Positions 30,501 through 39,536 of a DNA stretch of 64,000 nucleotides are shown piece after piece. The first letter of the stretch is position 1; every line of letters begins with the position of its first letter. Under the pieces are notes generated by a model that saw only the letters and a program-made list of their open reading frames with translations, was not told where the DNA came from and searched no databases. The translations under genes and the position numbers were made by a program. The stretch lies in assembly GCF_018873765.1 (NCBI RefSeq), contig NC_057920.1, forward strand, positions 9,437,307-9,501,306, in the 5' to 3' direction. Source of the DNA: Telopea speciosissima. Its lineage: Eukaryota > Streptophyta > Magnoliopsida > Proteales > Proteaceae.

Positions 30501-32749
30501 AGATCTGAACCATCTGAACCATCTCTTAGATCAAGGCCATGGTTTGGACCAGAATTTGAACCGAACCAGATTCAACCAAACCAAACCAGTCCTGTATTAC
30601 ACATCCCCTGAGAAACTCGTCAAAATGGTTGAGGTTGTCTAGTCAATCCAATTTAGCCTTGACAGAATCCAGAAGGTATTAATTTGATGCACAGTCTACT
30701 CTCCTCTCTTTCACAATATAACTTGGTTATTCATAACTAAAAAAGTTGAGGAAAAAGAAAAAAGAGTGCAAGTCATAGTGAAGTTTCAGAAAGCCTTGGC
30801 AAGAAGTTATGTTGTCATTTGCATGTCTACAGTTACTATATTTGATGGGGTGGTAAATCACCTAAGGCTTAAGAAATTCAGAAATCCCATAGAAAACAAG
30901 AATTGCTGGAATTTAGGAACCAAAAAGTAATGAAAGAAAATTAATAATGCATTCAAACAGGTCTGATGTGGCTAAAATTGAAGCTCAGATTAAAAGTTAT
31001 GATGGTTTCCTACTGAGGTTTTAGGAAACAAAATCCTGACCAGACACTGAAATGACAGCAGTATTTTCAGTCATTAAACCAGATTGTTATGTATGGATTT
31101 AAGAGTTGATTTAGCAGAGAATTAAGCCAATGACAGAACCAGAATATTAAAAACAAATATCAGAAAATAGAGATTTTAACAAGTTGACTAAGAAGTTGAC
31201 TAAGGACTCTTGGGTTCAACCAGAAATTTAAACCCAAGAAGTTGGCTAAGAAGTTAACAACTTAAATTTCTAAACTGAATAAACAACTTACATAGACTTA
31301 AAAACAGATCTGGAATTTATAAGTGGTATTCTAGTCTATCCAAAAAACTTAAACAGTAATAAAATAAAGGAAATAAACTGCTAAAAGCTAGTTCACGATT
31401 TGGAGAAGTATGGTTGATCCAGAACTTGAACTATGGGTCAGGTTTGGACCAAAACTGCAGGTCATCTTTCTCTTCTTTATATCGCTGGAAATCTGCATCA
31501 CCATTGCTCCCCTCAAACAGATGGCGGCAAAGAGACCGTTTTTTCCATGGCAGGCAGATGTTCCATGACCAAGGAAGGTTATATCATTGTAGTGGTCTAT
31601 TATCTTGGGAATATTAACAGCAGACTTCAACTTTAATCACAGGAGTACCCCTTGACAAATGTTATATACTTTAGTTTATCTGAACTTGGTTTAGTTATTA
31701 AGCTTCAGTTTTCTTGTCATTCATCATAATCTCCCTTAAATAGATCTTGGTTTATCTGGGCTTGTGAATTACACATTTGACATGTTATTCTAGATTCATG
31801 AAGGGGTTGGGAGAGTGATTGGGATATTAAGCATCACTATCATTTTTCTTTTTCCCCCAACTAGTCAATGCAATCAACTGAGCCTTCTCCCAATTAATTG
31901 TGTCCTGCGTATTATTACTTTTTCCAGGTGTAACATGCCTTTTTTTAACACCTGCCTAGAAAACGAAACTGTCACTAATTAATATTAAACCTTGTCTCAG
32001 ATGCTTCATGCTCACTATGCCAGTTATTTCATGCTGGTTTTTAAATTTTATTTTTTGTTGCTCTTTATCAGGGGGCTAGGCAAATGTATGTGAACTATCT
32101 GCGGCCATTCCTCTTGCACCATCAAGCTAGACTTGATCAATTACTGGGCTTTACATATGGTGAAATAGTAAGACTTCTGATCATTTCTTTCCATTTTGGT
32201 GGCAGTGAATGTTGTATTACTGATGGGCCTGGTTTGCTTTACATGTTTCTAATATCATATTGCATTAATTACTAGATCTACTAATATATGTCTTAGAACT
32301 TTGTACTTGCTGGATTTATTTGGACTTTGGGCTATACAACCTCCTTCCCAGGGGAAAATATTTACATGTTTAAACCCTTGCATCATCTGGTAATGCAAAA
32401 CTGGTAGTCTAATGGATTCCTCAACTTGTAGACTAAATTCATCAGTGCACACCAATCAGAATTCCAGCTTGCTGGGGCCGTGATTATGAAGCTCCTGGCA
32501 TCAGGTATAGTATCATCCCTGTCTGTAATTGCTGTTGTTTGTAGAGATTTGAATGAAACTTGCCCCCTTATATAATGTCCCCTGAAACAAAATCAAACTG
32601 TCTTGTTTTCTGGCTGAAAATTTGATGTTCCTTTATCAGCAACCCAAGTTTTAAGTGGCATTGTTCACCCATTGAAGCCACGAGGGCATAGAGCAATAGA
32701 AGGCCCAACAAGAGAAACAGAAGATTCTGGCACAGATGTAGATGATTGA
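13439..32749 (+). CDS. HVA22K: HVA22-like protein k (TB2/DP1/REEP family), 8 exons
   Basis: Spliced gene for a 194-residue HVA22/REEP-type membrane protein; such proteins insert hairpins into the ER membrane and shape tubules. Exons: 13439-13471, 16671-16729, 17012-17109, 19233-19284, 25243-25306, 32072-32167, 32432-32504, 32640-32749. Every boundary has GT and AG, phases agree, and the total of 585 nt is an exact open frame. The protein starts MALLGSAMSSE. It continues with a hydrophobic stretch (about residues 16-45, LLLCPLGSNIVIRTACCS), YSTFKAIE, RWLLYWAVYGSFSLAEVF and FAFLVWLQLP, the signature core. Then come RPFLLHHQARLDQLL, ISAHQSEFQ, and an acidic tail ending DSGTDVDD. Order and wording match Arabidopsis HVA22K as I recall it. 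The gene covers 19.3 kb because introns 1, 4 and 5 (3.2, 6.0 and 6.8 kb) have swollen with transposons. Confidence 0.93.
14682..14814. repeat. 41-bp minisatellite, three units (HVA22K intron 1)
   Basis: Three direct units share CAGYAATATTGG-type and GCAGTTG..CACACAACCA words. The last two are 41 bp long and nearly identical, and the first is about 49 bp with a small insertion. Confidence 0.85.
14815..16454. other. HVA22K intron 1 interior
   Basis: AT-rich intron sequence with a short (TTC)n run near 15205-15225 and a C run near 16001-16012. No gene or clear repeat end seen. Confidence 0.5.
16455..16640 (-). mobile_element. tRNA-derived SINE
   Basis: Read on the minus strand, the segment starts GGGGCCATTGCTTAGAGC, has a B-box-like GGTTCAAGTCTTG about 55 bp further on, then a conserved-looking body with AACTCACCCCTCCCAGGA and GCGTAGTTGGGACC. 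It ends close to AATGGCCC. This is the layout of plant Pol III SINEs, also known from their habit of leaving an apparent 'accession-rule' tRNA head. Ends are approximate. It lies only about 30 bp upstream of HVA22K exon 2. Confidence 0.6.
16671..16729 (+). CDS. HVA22K: HVA22K exon 2
   Basis: Encodes VGLRLLLCPLGSNIVIRTA and the first two bases of a Cys codon. Acceptor GATGCAG, donor GTGAGC. Confidence 0.92.
17012..17109 (+). CDS. HVA22K: HVA22K exon 3
   Basis: Completes the split Cys codon and encodes CSVGVVLPVYSTFKAIE through RWLLYWA. Acceptor TTTTTGCAG, donor GTTAGT. Confidence 0.93.
17446..18611. mobile_element. LTR-like block with inverted TGTTGG/CCAACA ends
   Basis: A 1.17-kb non-coding block in HVA22K intron 3 that starts TGTTGGAGTC and ends ACCCAACA. 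It has TATATAA near 17527 and a CT-rich leader, as in an LTR. A MITE-like repeat interrupts it at 17721-17874. No matching 5-bp duplication was found, so the solo-LTR reading is tentative. Confidence 0.4.
17721..17874. mobile_element. MITE with CACTGCCTGGTCG-type ends
   Basis: Left end GAACACTGCCTGGTCGCGG, and right end, read in reverse, GAAGAATGCTGCCCGGTCC. Both are followed inward by a CCCCTGC word. A C run marks the centre. A relative with matching ends lies at 34157-34316. Superfamily unknown; no target duplication was resolved. Confidence 0.5.
18821..19110. repeat. 150-bp tandem duplication (HVA22K intron 3)
   Basis: Two direct copies (18821-18970 and 18971-19110) share CTTTCYAGAAAGCTTGTTCT at the start and AAAATGTTATCCAAACAA at the end. 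They differ by substitutions and small gaps, so the duplication is not recent. Confidence 0.85.
19233..19284 (+). CDS. HVA22K: HVA22K exon 4
   Basis: Encodes VYGSFSLAEVFADKVIS and two bases of a Trp codon. Acceptor ACTTGCAG, donor GTATAA. Confidence 0.93.
19858..20114. mobile_element. MITE copy 1 (TGACACC ends)
   Basis: About 257 bp, starting TGACACCTCTATAGGTGT and ending GGTGTCA, so the ends are inverted. The interior matches the element at 21384-21650 in the same orientation, for example GTTTTCAAAAATWATTTGAAAGTGA and AAAAGTAAGGTTACAAATTA words. Confidence 0.7.
20230..20830 (+). mobile_element. LTR-like block
   Basis: Non-coding block with TCTATATAAGTTTG (TATA-like, about 20490), a polyadenylation-like ATTAATGAGA after it and a pyrimidine-rich leader. 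These are features of an LTR promoter and R region. No internal domain follows and the limits are not fixed, so a solo LTR is only a guess. Confidence 0.35.
21384..21650. mobile_element. MITE copy 2 (TGACACC family)
   Basis: Second copy of the family at 19858-20114, with the same orientation and similar length. It ends AGAGGTGTCA, four bases before the Gypsy LTR start. Confidence 0.7.
21654..23403 (+). mobile_element. Gypsy-type LTR element, 5' part only
   Basis: A likely 5' LTR (21654-22019, TGATGCAG...CCCTCCA) is followed at 22025 by TGGTATCAGAGC, the usual initiator-Met tRNA primer-binding site. A pyrimidine-rich leader and the start of a gag-like region follow. Gag-type text is seen near 23100-23400, including KLDTLTTTVDSIQKMMES and GRYEDGVDKVARLDVLDFYG. 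A Copia element is inserted at the right end, and no 3' LTR or pol was found. The element is broken and old. Confidence 0.62.
23404..25215 (-). mobile_element. Ty1-Copia element, 3' part: RT, RNase H and 3' LTR
   Basis: A minus-strand Copia fossil inserted in the Gypsy gag region inside HVA22K intron 4. A short 3' LTR (23404-23544, about 141 bp, TGTTG...CAACA) is preceded by a GAGAGGGAGTG polypurine tract. Upstream lie RNase H (DRRSTSGYCIYVGG, ADILTKGI) and reverse transcriptase (NNAFLHGELEEDVYM, IVYVDDIVITG). This RT-RNase H part looks largely whole. Gag, protease, most of integrase and the 5' LTR are absent, so the element as a whole is broken. Its right edge lies about 30 bp before HVA22K exon 5. 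Confidence 0.9.
25243..25306 (+). CDS. HVA22K: HVA22K exon 5
   Basis: Completes the split Trp codon and encodes IPMYYHMKFAFLVWLQLPST plus D. Acceptor TATTTTGCAG, donor GTAAGT. The nearest retroelement sequence ends a few tens of bases upstream. Confidence 0.93.
25627..26010 (-). mobile_element. LTR-like repeat, copy A (HVA22K intron 5)
   Basis: About 385 bp, bounded by TTGATGCAGAT on the left and TGGAGTTTCTTAACTAT on the right. A second copy lies at 29709-30106 in the same orientation, roughly 80% alike by eye. On the minus strand it holds a TATAAATAC-type site. Two solo LTRs of one family, or the two LTRs of one decayed element, would both fit. Confidence 0.55.
26011..26689. other. HVA22K intron 5, AT-rich spacer
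   Basis: AT-rich DNA between the LTR-like copy and the Copia fragment. A short inverted pair (AAATGAATTGTATTTG / CATTTACTTAAG words) lies near 26285-26320. Nothing else recognised. Confidence 0.4.
26882..27293 (+). repeat. 206-bp tandem duplication inside the Copia RNase H end
   Basis: The segment from AAGTTGTTG at 26882 recurs at 27088 with a constant 206-bp offset up to the end of the RNase H frame. The copies are very similar, so the duplication is younger than the insertion or happened in the parent element. Confidence 0.85.
27497..27536. repeat. (TC)n microsatellite
   Basis: About 40 bp of TC repeats within the Copia LTR. Confidence 0.92.
27615..28150 (-). mobile_element. Retroelement internal fragments
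   Basis: Minus-strand open pieces lack a full domain but look like retroelement interior. One contains RPQRVRRFAILDDYSEYL, which resembles the Copia integrase-RT linker. Another contains EIEANELIDGPIEDVEP, which resembles the internal frame of the LTR element at 60371-62998. At least two fossils may be joined here; the pieces are broken. Confidence 0.45.
28153..28860 (+). mobile_element. LTR-like block
   Basis: Begins with TGATGCAGGGGGAG and contains promoter-like AT-rich DNA, a leader with ATTGATGTATACAAAAG and a T-rich tract, but no coding domain. Probably a solo LTR or leader remnant; ends uncertain. Confidence 0.33.
28861..29708. other. HVA22K intron 5 interior
   Basis: Intron DNA with a C run followed by an A run at 29511-29542. 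A partly open frame overlaps it at 29363-29779 but shows no domain. Probably retroelement leader sequence, not resolved. Confidence 0.4.
29709..30106 (-). mobile_element. LTR-like repeat, copy B (HVA22K intron 5)
   Basis: Partner of the repeat at 25627-26010, with the same left TTGATGCAGAT and right GGAGTTTCTTAACTAT borders and shared interior words such as AATCTGATCTGATGGTTGAT. Confidence 0.55.
30163..30294. mobile_element. hAT-type MITE with 8-bp target duplication
   Basis: 132 bp with perfect 16-bp inverted ends, CATAGTTATCAAGGCG and CGCCTTGATAACTATG. It is flanked on both sides by ATATGAAG (30155-30162 and 30295-30302). The 8-bp duplication and C-A...T-G ends fit a non-autonomous hAT element. 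The interior is GC-rich and can fold on itself, and holds no coding sequence. Confidence 0.88.
30303..32071. other. HVA22K intron 5, right part
   Basis: AT-rich intron with repetitive words (AACTTAAA, AAGTTGACTAAG near 31180-31270) that hint at retroelement debris. No domain or ends recognised. The last ~100 bp before exon 6 are T-rich, as expected for a polypyrimidine tract. Confidence 0.4.
32072..32167 (+). CDS. HVA22K: HVA22K exon 6
   Basis: Encodes GARQMYVNYLRPFLLHHQ and ARLDQLLGFTYGEI, codons 103-134. Acceptor TTTATCAG, donor GTAAGA. Confidence 0.93.
32432..32504 (+). CDS. HVA22K: HVA22K exon 7
   Basis: Encodes TKFISAHQSEFQLAGAVIMK and LLAS plus one base. Acceptor ACTTGTAG, donor GTATAG. 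The SAHQ word supports the chosen acceptor. Confidence 0.88.
32640..32749 (+). CDS. HVA22K: HVA22K exon 8
   Basis: Encodes ATQVLSGIVHPLKPRGHRAI through the acidic end DSGTDVDD and the stop TGA. Acceptor TTTATCAG keeps the frame open. Confidence 0.88.
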
Positions 32750-33234
32750 ATCTTTCAATCTCAATGTTCTTTGAAAGCAAGCATGAATATTCGGTAGGCC
32801 TTTCTGTAGGGGTCTGGAAACTGCATTGGTACAAAAGATGTAAATATATACTCTTAGCATTCCTCGGTAGGCACAGGATCTCACACTTTCTCTTCCTAGC
32901 ACACATTAATTGTCCATCTTTTGCTCATTATTTTATTTTAAAGCCAAGGGTTTCTATAGTAATATGTTTTAACTGTGAGAGAACAATTGCAAGGTTGTGG
33001 ATTTCCCCTAATTGGTTTTGTAATTATGAAAGGGTGAATTGTTCGCTATTCGTGATGGTTTAGGAACTGTTGTCTCATAGTGCTTATCCCTCCACCCCAC
33101 CCAAAATGATGTAGTTTTTCTAACCACTAGGTAGATGCCGAAATGAAGTGTTACCCATACCCAGATTCGGTTGGATGGTATCGGTTCCGGGGGTTTGGTC
33201 GTGCCACTACAACCCACCCCTATATTACACATGT
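32750..33234 (+). other. HVA22K 3' UTR and downstream DNA
   Basis: Presumed 3' UTR directly after the stop codon; no canonical AATAAA was noted. No other gene seen. Confidence 0.45.
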
Positions 33235-33293
33235 GATATGATCAAGGCATGCTTTTACCAAAAAAAAAAAAAAAAGATATGATCAAGGCATGC
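33235..33293 (+). mobile_element. 23-bp LINE 3'-end insertion with 18-bp target duplication
   Basis: GATATGATCAAGGCATGC occurs at 33235-33252 and again at 33276-33293. Between the copies lies only TTTTACC followed by 16 A. The terminal TTACC-A pattern is the same as at the end of the LINE at 12961-12990. The structure is that of a target-primed insertion truncated almost at once. Confidence 0.78.
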
Positions 33294-33836
33294 GGCAATC
33301 TTTCTTGGGTGCCGCTTCTGAATAAACACCCACTTTATTCTCTTACGATTCAATGACTCGAAATTGTTTCTTTCATTCCCCTTCATCACGAGCATTAGAT
33401 TCAACATAGATTCTCTGGATTAGTCACTTGTCAAATTTCAAAGTTTAATTCAATCAATTTCTGCTTTCTTCTTGTTTTAAATTTTCAAAATTCTATTTTT
33501 TCACTTATTACAAATTCTGTTTGGACTGAAATTTTACAAAAACAGGGGATTTTGGGGTCTTACCGTCTAAGTAGACAACTTCCAACCTAGCTAATGTAGA
33601 TTATTTTTGGGAAAATTAGATAAAAACTAAGGAAAGGGAAGAAAACCTTTAAAACCACGAAGCTAAATGCTGAATGCAGAAGTCAAATTGTTGGTGAAAA
33701 ATGGGAAGATTTTGATAGGAGTATTAAATGGTAGAAGGTTCTTTAGTTTCATTAGTGCAGTCCAAAATGTGTTCAAAGGAAGAGGTTTTTGTGTCAAAGC
33801 TTGAGGTTCATGGGTAGCCGTTGTATTTGTTTTTTT
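33294..33836. other. Intergenic DNA
   Basis: AT-rich sequence without recognisable gene or repeat. Confidence 0.45.
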
Positions 33837-34040
33837 GGGAAAGTGTTTCCTATGGGAGAGAATGCTCCTACGCGAGCATGAGACCAATGGGAGTGAATGC
33901 GCGGGCATCAATACAGGGTGTCATTTCACATTTCATGGGGGTGGGGCGATCATTTCATCCCCCATATGTTTGGGTGATCATTTCATCCCCCATATGTTTG
34001 GGTGCAAGCGCCATGCTCCCCCGCGAAAACCATTTTCCCT
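33837..34040. mobile_element. MITE-like repeat with internal 28-bp tandem copy
   Basis: Left end GGGAAAGTGTTTCCTATGGG and right end, reversed, GGGAAAATGGTTTTCGCGGG resemble each other. Inside, ATCATTTCATCCCCCATATG is repeated in tandem with a 28-bp period (about 33948-34003). Class uncertain. Confidence 0.45.
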
Positions 34041-34156
34041 TGTTTTATTTTTTTCATTTCATTTTTTTAAATGAACACATTTGATTATGTTTTGGGTTGT
34101 TAGAATTTATGTATTGCTACTTTCTTGGTAATTTATTAATAAAGTTTTGATAGCAA

Positions 34157-34316
34157 GAACACTGTCTGGTCGCATGGCCCCTGCACCCAAACATAGGAGC
34201 GCATAAAATTATCTTTTTGTCCTTGTAATATAAAAAATCTCATCCATATTAATGTCCATGTGCACACTTTCATTGGTCACTATGCTGATACAGGGGCTAC
34301 GCGACCGGGCAATGAC
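34157..34316. mobile_element. MITE with CACTGTCTGGTCGC-type ends
   Basis: Left end CACTGTCTGGTCGCATGG, and right end, reversed, CATTGCCCGGTCGCGTAG, both followed by CCCCTG. About 160 bp, AT-rich centre, no coding sequence. Related by its ends to 17721-17874. Confidence 0.57.
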
Positions 34317-34517
34317 CTCTTGCTCGTTAGTTTTATTTGTTTTCTATTAAAAACCAAAAAATAAACCCCAAAAGTGAAATTATCCAATTTACTTTCATCT
34401 TTGTAATGTGCAAAGTATACGGGCAAGGGCTCGAAAGAGGGGTTAGAAAAGTTGTAATCAGCATATAGGCTCCCACTAATTTTTTGTTTTTTTTTTGGTG
34501 AAGAAAACTACTATTAA

Positions 34518-37500
34518 TTAAAACATAATAGGTACAATGTCTTCCAAACAGTTCGAAGAAGCTGAATTAATCCTAGCAAATCTAGCAAGCCTATCAATAG
34601 GTTCAACAAAAGATCTAGGTTGTTTTAAAATTTGTACAGACCCAATTCTTTCAATGAGGTGAGAAATGTCATGTAACCACGTAAAAACTTGATAAGGCCA
34701 AGGATGTTCTTCCGGACTTGTGAGCCAATTCCTGATCTCCTGCGAGTCAGTCCACACAATCATTTGTTGTCCTACCAATGAAAATGCCTGTTGGAGCCCT
34801 TCTTGTAGTCCTCGCAGCTCGACTTCTTCTGCTGACCCTACAGCACCATAATTCATAGAGGAGGCAAAAAATTTTTGGTTATATATGATTAGACACCCCC
34901 AACCACCCTGAGAAGCTAATGGGCAGTAACTGCCATCCGAAATTATAACACATGCATCTGTTGCAACCAGTTCCATGTATAGAGATTGGCAAAGCGGGGT
35001 AGGAGATAACGCAGCCTTGTCATTAAGGCATTGATTAGATGTAGCAACCGCCTCAGATGGACAGAGATTTAAGTCATAAATCCATCTGAAGATATTGATT
35101 AGATCCAACTTGGGATTCACCTTTTTACCATTAAATATGATGTGGTTCCTCATGGTCCAAATGAAATATAAGGTGATTGACACAATGCTCAGAATAGTAG
35201 TAACATGAGATTTTGAGGTTCCCCCCACTATCAGGTTTGTCCAAGCCACGGCAATGGTGTTTCATGTAAGATATTCAGTCCGAATTCCAAGAGCGGTTGC
35301 TGCCCAAGTTCTTTTGGAAAACTCACGAGAAAGGAACAGATGCCAGGGAGTTCTGGTGTAGTTCTACAAAGGGGACACAAAATACACTCCTGATCTTTCC
35401 AAAAGAGTTTTGATTTTGTGGGTACACCATCATGGAGTAGTTTCCATAGAAAGAGGGAAAATTTTGGTGGTATTTTCAATTTCCATGGCCGGATCCAAAG
35501 TCAACTCGTAAATGTGAGGTGCGGGATGAATTTTGGTATTTGAGGAAAGAGGCTATATTTTTTGTGGTGGGTTTCCCTATCTTGGATATGGGCGAAAAAA
35601 GATGATCAGAGAAAGGATGAACTGAAATGGGTATAGATGTAATATTGTGCACAATGGGTGAAGGAAATATAGAGTTAAGCAATGGTGCATTCCATGATCT
35701 GTTGTGTAACAGTTCATTTACAGAGTTAAATAGAGGATTCCTCTGGACAATTTGGTTCAATGTGATGAGAGAGGAAGAAGGGATCCAAGGGTCATCCCAA
35801 ATATTAATTGAACAACCATCACCAACCCGCCAGCGGACCATCTTTCTTAGGGTTGGAAGAACAGTACGAATACTGTTCCAAGTCCAAGATCCTGGTCTTG
35901 AGGGCCTTCTAGGGTTGAGAAGGGAATGGTTGGGAAAATATTTATCTTTTAGAAGTTGGGTCCAAAGGGAATGAGGTTCGGTAATAAGTCGCCAAGATAA
36001 CTTTAATATTAGAGCACGGTTATGATCCCAATGAGATCGAAGACCCAGACCCCCAACCCTTTTGTGATTACAGATAGCTGCCCAAGAGATAAGGGATACC
36101 CTTTTTCCCGACAAGGTTTTGCCCGCCCAAAAAGCATAGCTGACAGCATCAAGCTTGGAGCAGAGTGTTTTGGGAAAACGAAGGTAAAACATATGGAAAG
36201 TGGGTATTGAATGAAGAATCGATTTGATAAGAGTAAGGCGACCTAACTGGGACAGAAAATTGGTTTTCCAATCAGCCAATTTTGTTTGGACCCGGTGCAA
36301 GATGGGTTCCAGACATCGGTTTTTAGATCTGGTAGGGAATAAGGTAGTACCCAGGTATTTAGATTCCATTCCCATCACTTTCATATCCAAAGCTTTGCAT
36401 AATTCTTTTTGGAGCCGCTGGGGTGTATTTTTGCTAAAATAGATACTACTTTTTTCTAAGTTAAGTTGTTGTCCAGAAAGAGACTCAAAAAGGTTTATGA
36501 TTGCCTTAAGAGTATGAACATCTTCTAAGCTGACACGACAGAATAAAAGGGTATCATCAGCAAAAAAGAGGTGAGTAATCTCAGGTCCTTGCCTGGAAAT
36601 CTTGATACCCCTAAACAGGTCCAATTGTCTATAAGTTTGCAACAAACGGGAAAGACATTCCATAGTAAGGAGGAACAGGTAAGGGCTAAGTGGGCATCCC
36701 TATCTGAGTCCCCGTGTTAGCTGGAAATAATCAAAGGAGCTACCATTTAATTTGATGGAGAAGGAGCAGTGCAATAGAGTGGAAAGAAGTCGAGTCCAAT
36801 GGCCATCAAACCCCAAAAACTGAAAAAGCTTAAGAAGAAAGCTCCATTCAACTCTATCATAAGCCTTGGACATGTCAAGTTTGAGTGCCAAAAACCCAGT
36901 TTTTCCTTTTTCCTTTTTTCTCATAAAATGAAAATCTCTTGGGCAATAATAATATTGTCAGTGATCTGTCGACCCTTGACGAAAGCAGATTGGTTGGGGA
37001 ATATGAAAAGGGGAAGGATGGGCCTTAGACGGTTAGCAATGATTTTAGTAATAATTTTATATGAGACGTTGCAGAGACTGATGGGTCTATAATCCTCAAC
37101 CTTCAGAGATGACATGTGTTTGGGAATTAGAGCAATAAGAGTGTGGTTTATGCCAACAAGAAGGTAGTAGTTGGAAAAGAAATCTTGAACATAGCAAAGG
37201 AGATCGGATTGTATAAAATCCCAACAGTGGTGGTAGAACCCAACAGATAAACCATCAAAACCAGGTGCTTTAAAAGCACCAATACTAAACACAGCAGACC
37301 TGATTTCCTCTATATCTGGCACCATACCAAGGGAAGATAGTGATGTGGTCTGAGGTAGGGTTGGAAACAGGCATTCCACAAAGGATGGGTCGAGGGGATT
37401 AGATGTGGTCATAATCGACAGAAAGTGGGAGGCAAAAAGATGGGCCATTTCAGGAGGGTTAGAAATAATAGTACCTGAAGGATCTTTAAGAGCAACAACC

Positions 37501-38625
37501 AGGTTAGATCTGAGATTGTGTTTGGTCATGGCATGAAAAAACTTTGTATTCCGATCACCATGAATAATGTATTTTTCCCTAGACTTTTGGAACTGGAAAA
37601 GTTCTTCAGCATTGAGAATTCTAGTCAAAATGGAATATGCTTCGCATAACAAAATTGAATTTGCCTCAGATGGGGTACAAGCTTCAAGGGTGGAAATTTT
37701 CTGTGTGATTGCAGACTTTAAGCAGTCAATTTGCCCAAAAACATCCAAATTCCACTTTCTTAAACGATGGCAAAACCCATTAATTTTAACCATAAGATTG
37801 GTAGAGGGGGCATCTTCCCAAGCCCGAGAGGCAAAATTGTTAAAACTAGGGTGAGTGAACCAAGCAGCTTGGAAATGGAATAATTTTTTGAAAGACCAGA
37901 TATGTGGGGATGTGTCTAATAATAAAGGGTTATGGTCAGATCCTAAAGCAGGTAATATCTGAAGCGAGGCAAAAGGCCAAAGTGAAAGCCAAAGCTTATT
38001 TGCTAGGCACCCATCCAAATGTTCCATTATGCAATGTGGCGGTTTACGTTTGTTCCTCCAGGTGAACCAATTAGATATGGGTTTCAATTCATCCAAGCAA
38101 TGATCAGACATAAGGGAGGTTAGGCCTTCTGCCGATGGTGATTTAGTTTTAAAAGGCACCCCCCAAATTTGTCATCTTGGGTCAAAATTTTATTACAATC
38201 CCCCATAAGGAAGAAGGGACATGAAAGAGTTTGAAGAAAGGAGCATAATGAGGTCCAGAATTGGATTCGAAGAAAGGGTTGTGGGGGAGCATAGAGGCAA
38301 ATAAGGCACCATTTACAGCCTACAACAGCGTCCCAGAGAAACAAGGCTATAATTCTATCAAAAATGATAGTTTCTGAAACACTAAGATCAGGTCGCCCCA
38401 GTACCCAGAGACCACTCCCAAGGCCTCGTTTACCCAATCCACCTTGGAATACCAGAGTTTTGAGATGTTGGAGACCCTGGGGGAGATATGAAAAATCAGG
38501 GCACATTAATTTTGTTTCACATAAGAATAAAATATCAGGCTTGTGTTTGTGGAAAAAATGTTTATAAGAAAAGAGGGCTTAGACTTGGATTTTAATCCCC
38601 TAATATTCCAACTACAGACCTTCAT
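34518..38625 (-). CDS. LINE ORF2: endonuclease, reverse transcriptase, RNase H (broken)
   Basis: Starts at the ATG at 38625 with MKVCSWNIRGLKSK, the usual opening of an APE-type endonuclease (nicks target DNA). GDCNKIL and GSDHNPLLLDT are further endonuclease blocks. The reverse transcriptase shows PISLCNVSYKIITKIIANRL, NQSAFVKGRQITDNI, LALKLDMSKAYDRVEW (motif A) and HLFFADDTLLF (catalytic FADD). The zf-RVT block FLWKLLHDGVPTKSKLF with CPLCR follows. The RNase H end shows SDGSYCP, EVELRGLQEGL and WTDSQE. Frame changes or stops separate endonuclease from RT near 38150, split the RT near 36921 and 36700-36663, and detach the RNase H part near 35480 and 35240. The product cannot be made. Confidence 0.88.
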
Positions 38626-39536
38626 TGTGGCACAGACTTAGTGTTGAGTGTGAATAAGAAAACACAGCAGAAAAGCAGTAAAAACAATAATGAAAGAAGA
38701 CAGGGCTTTGTAGGGATTGAAAGTTATTACCGAAGAGGAGGGAATATCAGAATCCTCGTGTGTCTGGCGTTGCCTTGTCTGGTGTCCATCAGCAGCAGTT
38801 TCAGAGATTAGAACTGATTTCTTCTTCTGAGAAGATGCATGAAATTCCTTGTCCGACTTAAGTTCACAGAGCCAGCCTTTCAACTTCTTGGAGAGAGCTT
38901 CAGGGGAGTCCACCATTTTGATTATATCAGTAGAAAAAATTTTGATAATGTCAAGTTCAGCTTGATCCTCGGTACCAATATAATCCACCCCTAAGTCCTG
39001 GTGTTTCCTTTTACTTCTGGGACCACTAGTACTCGCATGGCGCTTCCCTTTGGCCTTGGACCTCTTCCTCTGGCTATTGAAAAAACCGGAGGAGTTGGAG
39101 GAGCTTGATCCAGTTATTGAGGAGGAAGAAGCACTATATCCCGAGACAGAAGATCCCTTGCCCTTTACAAAATAACCTTGATCTTGGGTGGGCTCTGCTC
39201 CAGGTGGAGATGAAACAGGTGTTGAAGAGAGGGGGGGGGGGGGGGGGCGTAGAGCAACAAAGATCTTTGGAATTTTAACCCTCTTGGATCTATACAGTTT
39301 GCAGCAACTGTCACCGCACTTATAGATTTTAACCACAATCGGCCTGGTACGGGGGAGGGGTGTAGAATCGGGTATTTGAGGACCAGCAGGAGGGGTAGAA
39401 GGGGATGGAGGGGAAAAAGATACAGGCAAGAGGGGAGTAGAGGAGGGGTTGTAGATAGTACGAAGATGGTCGTGAGTGTGAAAGAGCAGGTTAGTGAAAG
39501 AGAAAGGATTAGAATGAAAAGTAGGGTTGGATGTAG

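Noticed and set aside
38638-39429. 263-codon Lys/Ser-rich frame as an independent nuclear protein
   Set aside because: It lies between LINE ORF1 and ORF2 on the same strand and fits an ORF1 C-terminal part.
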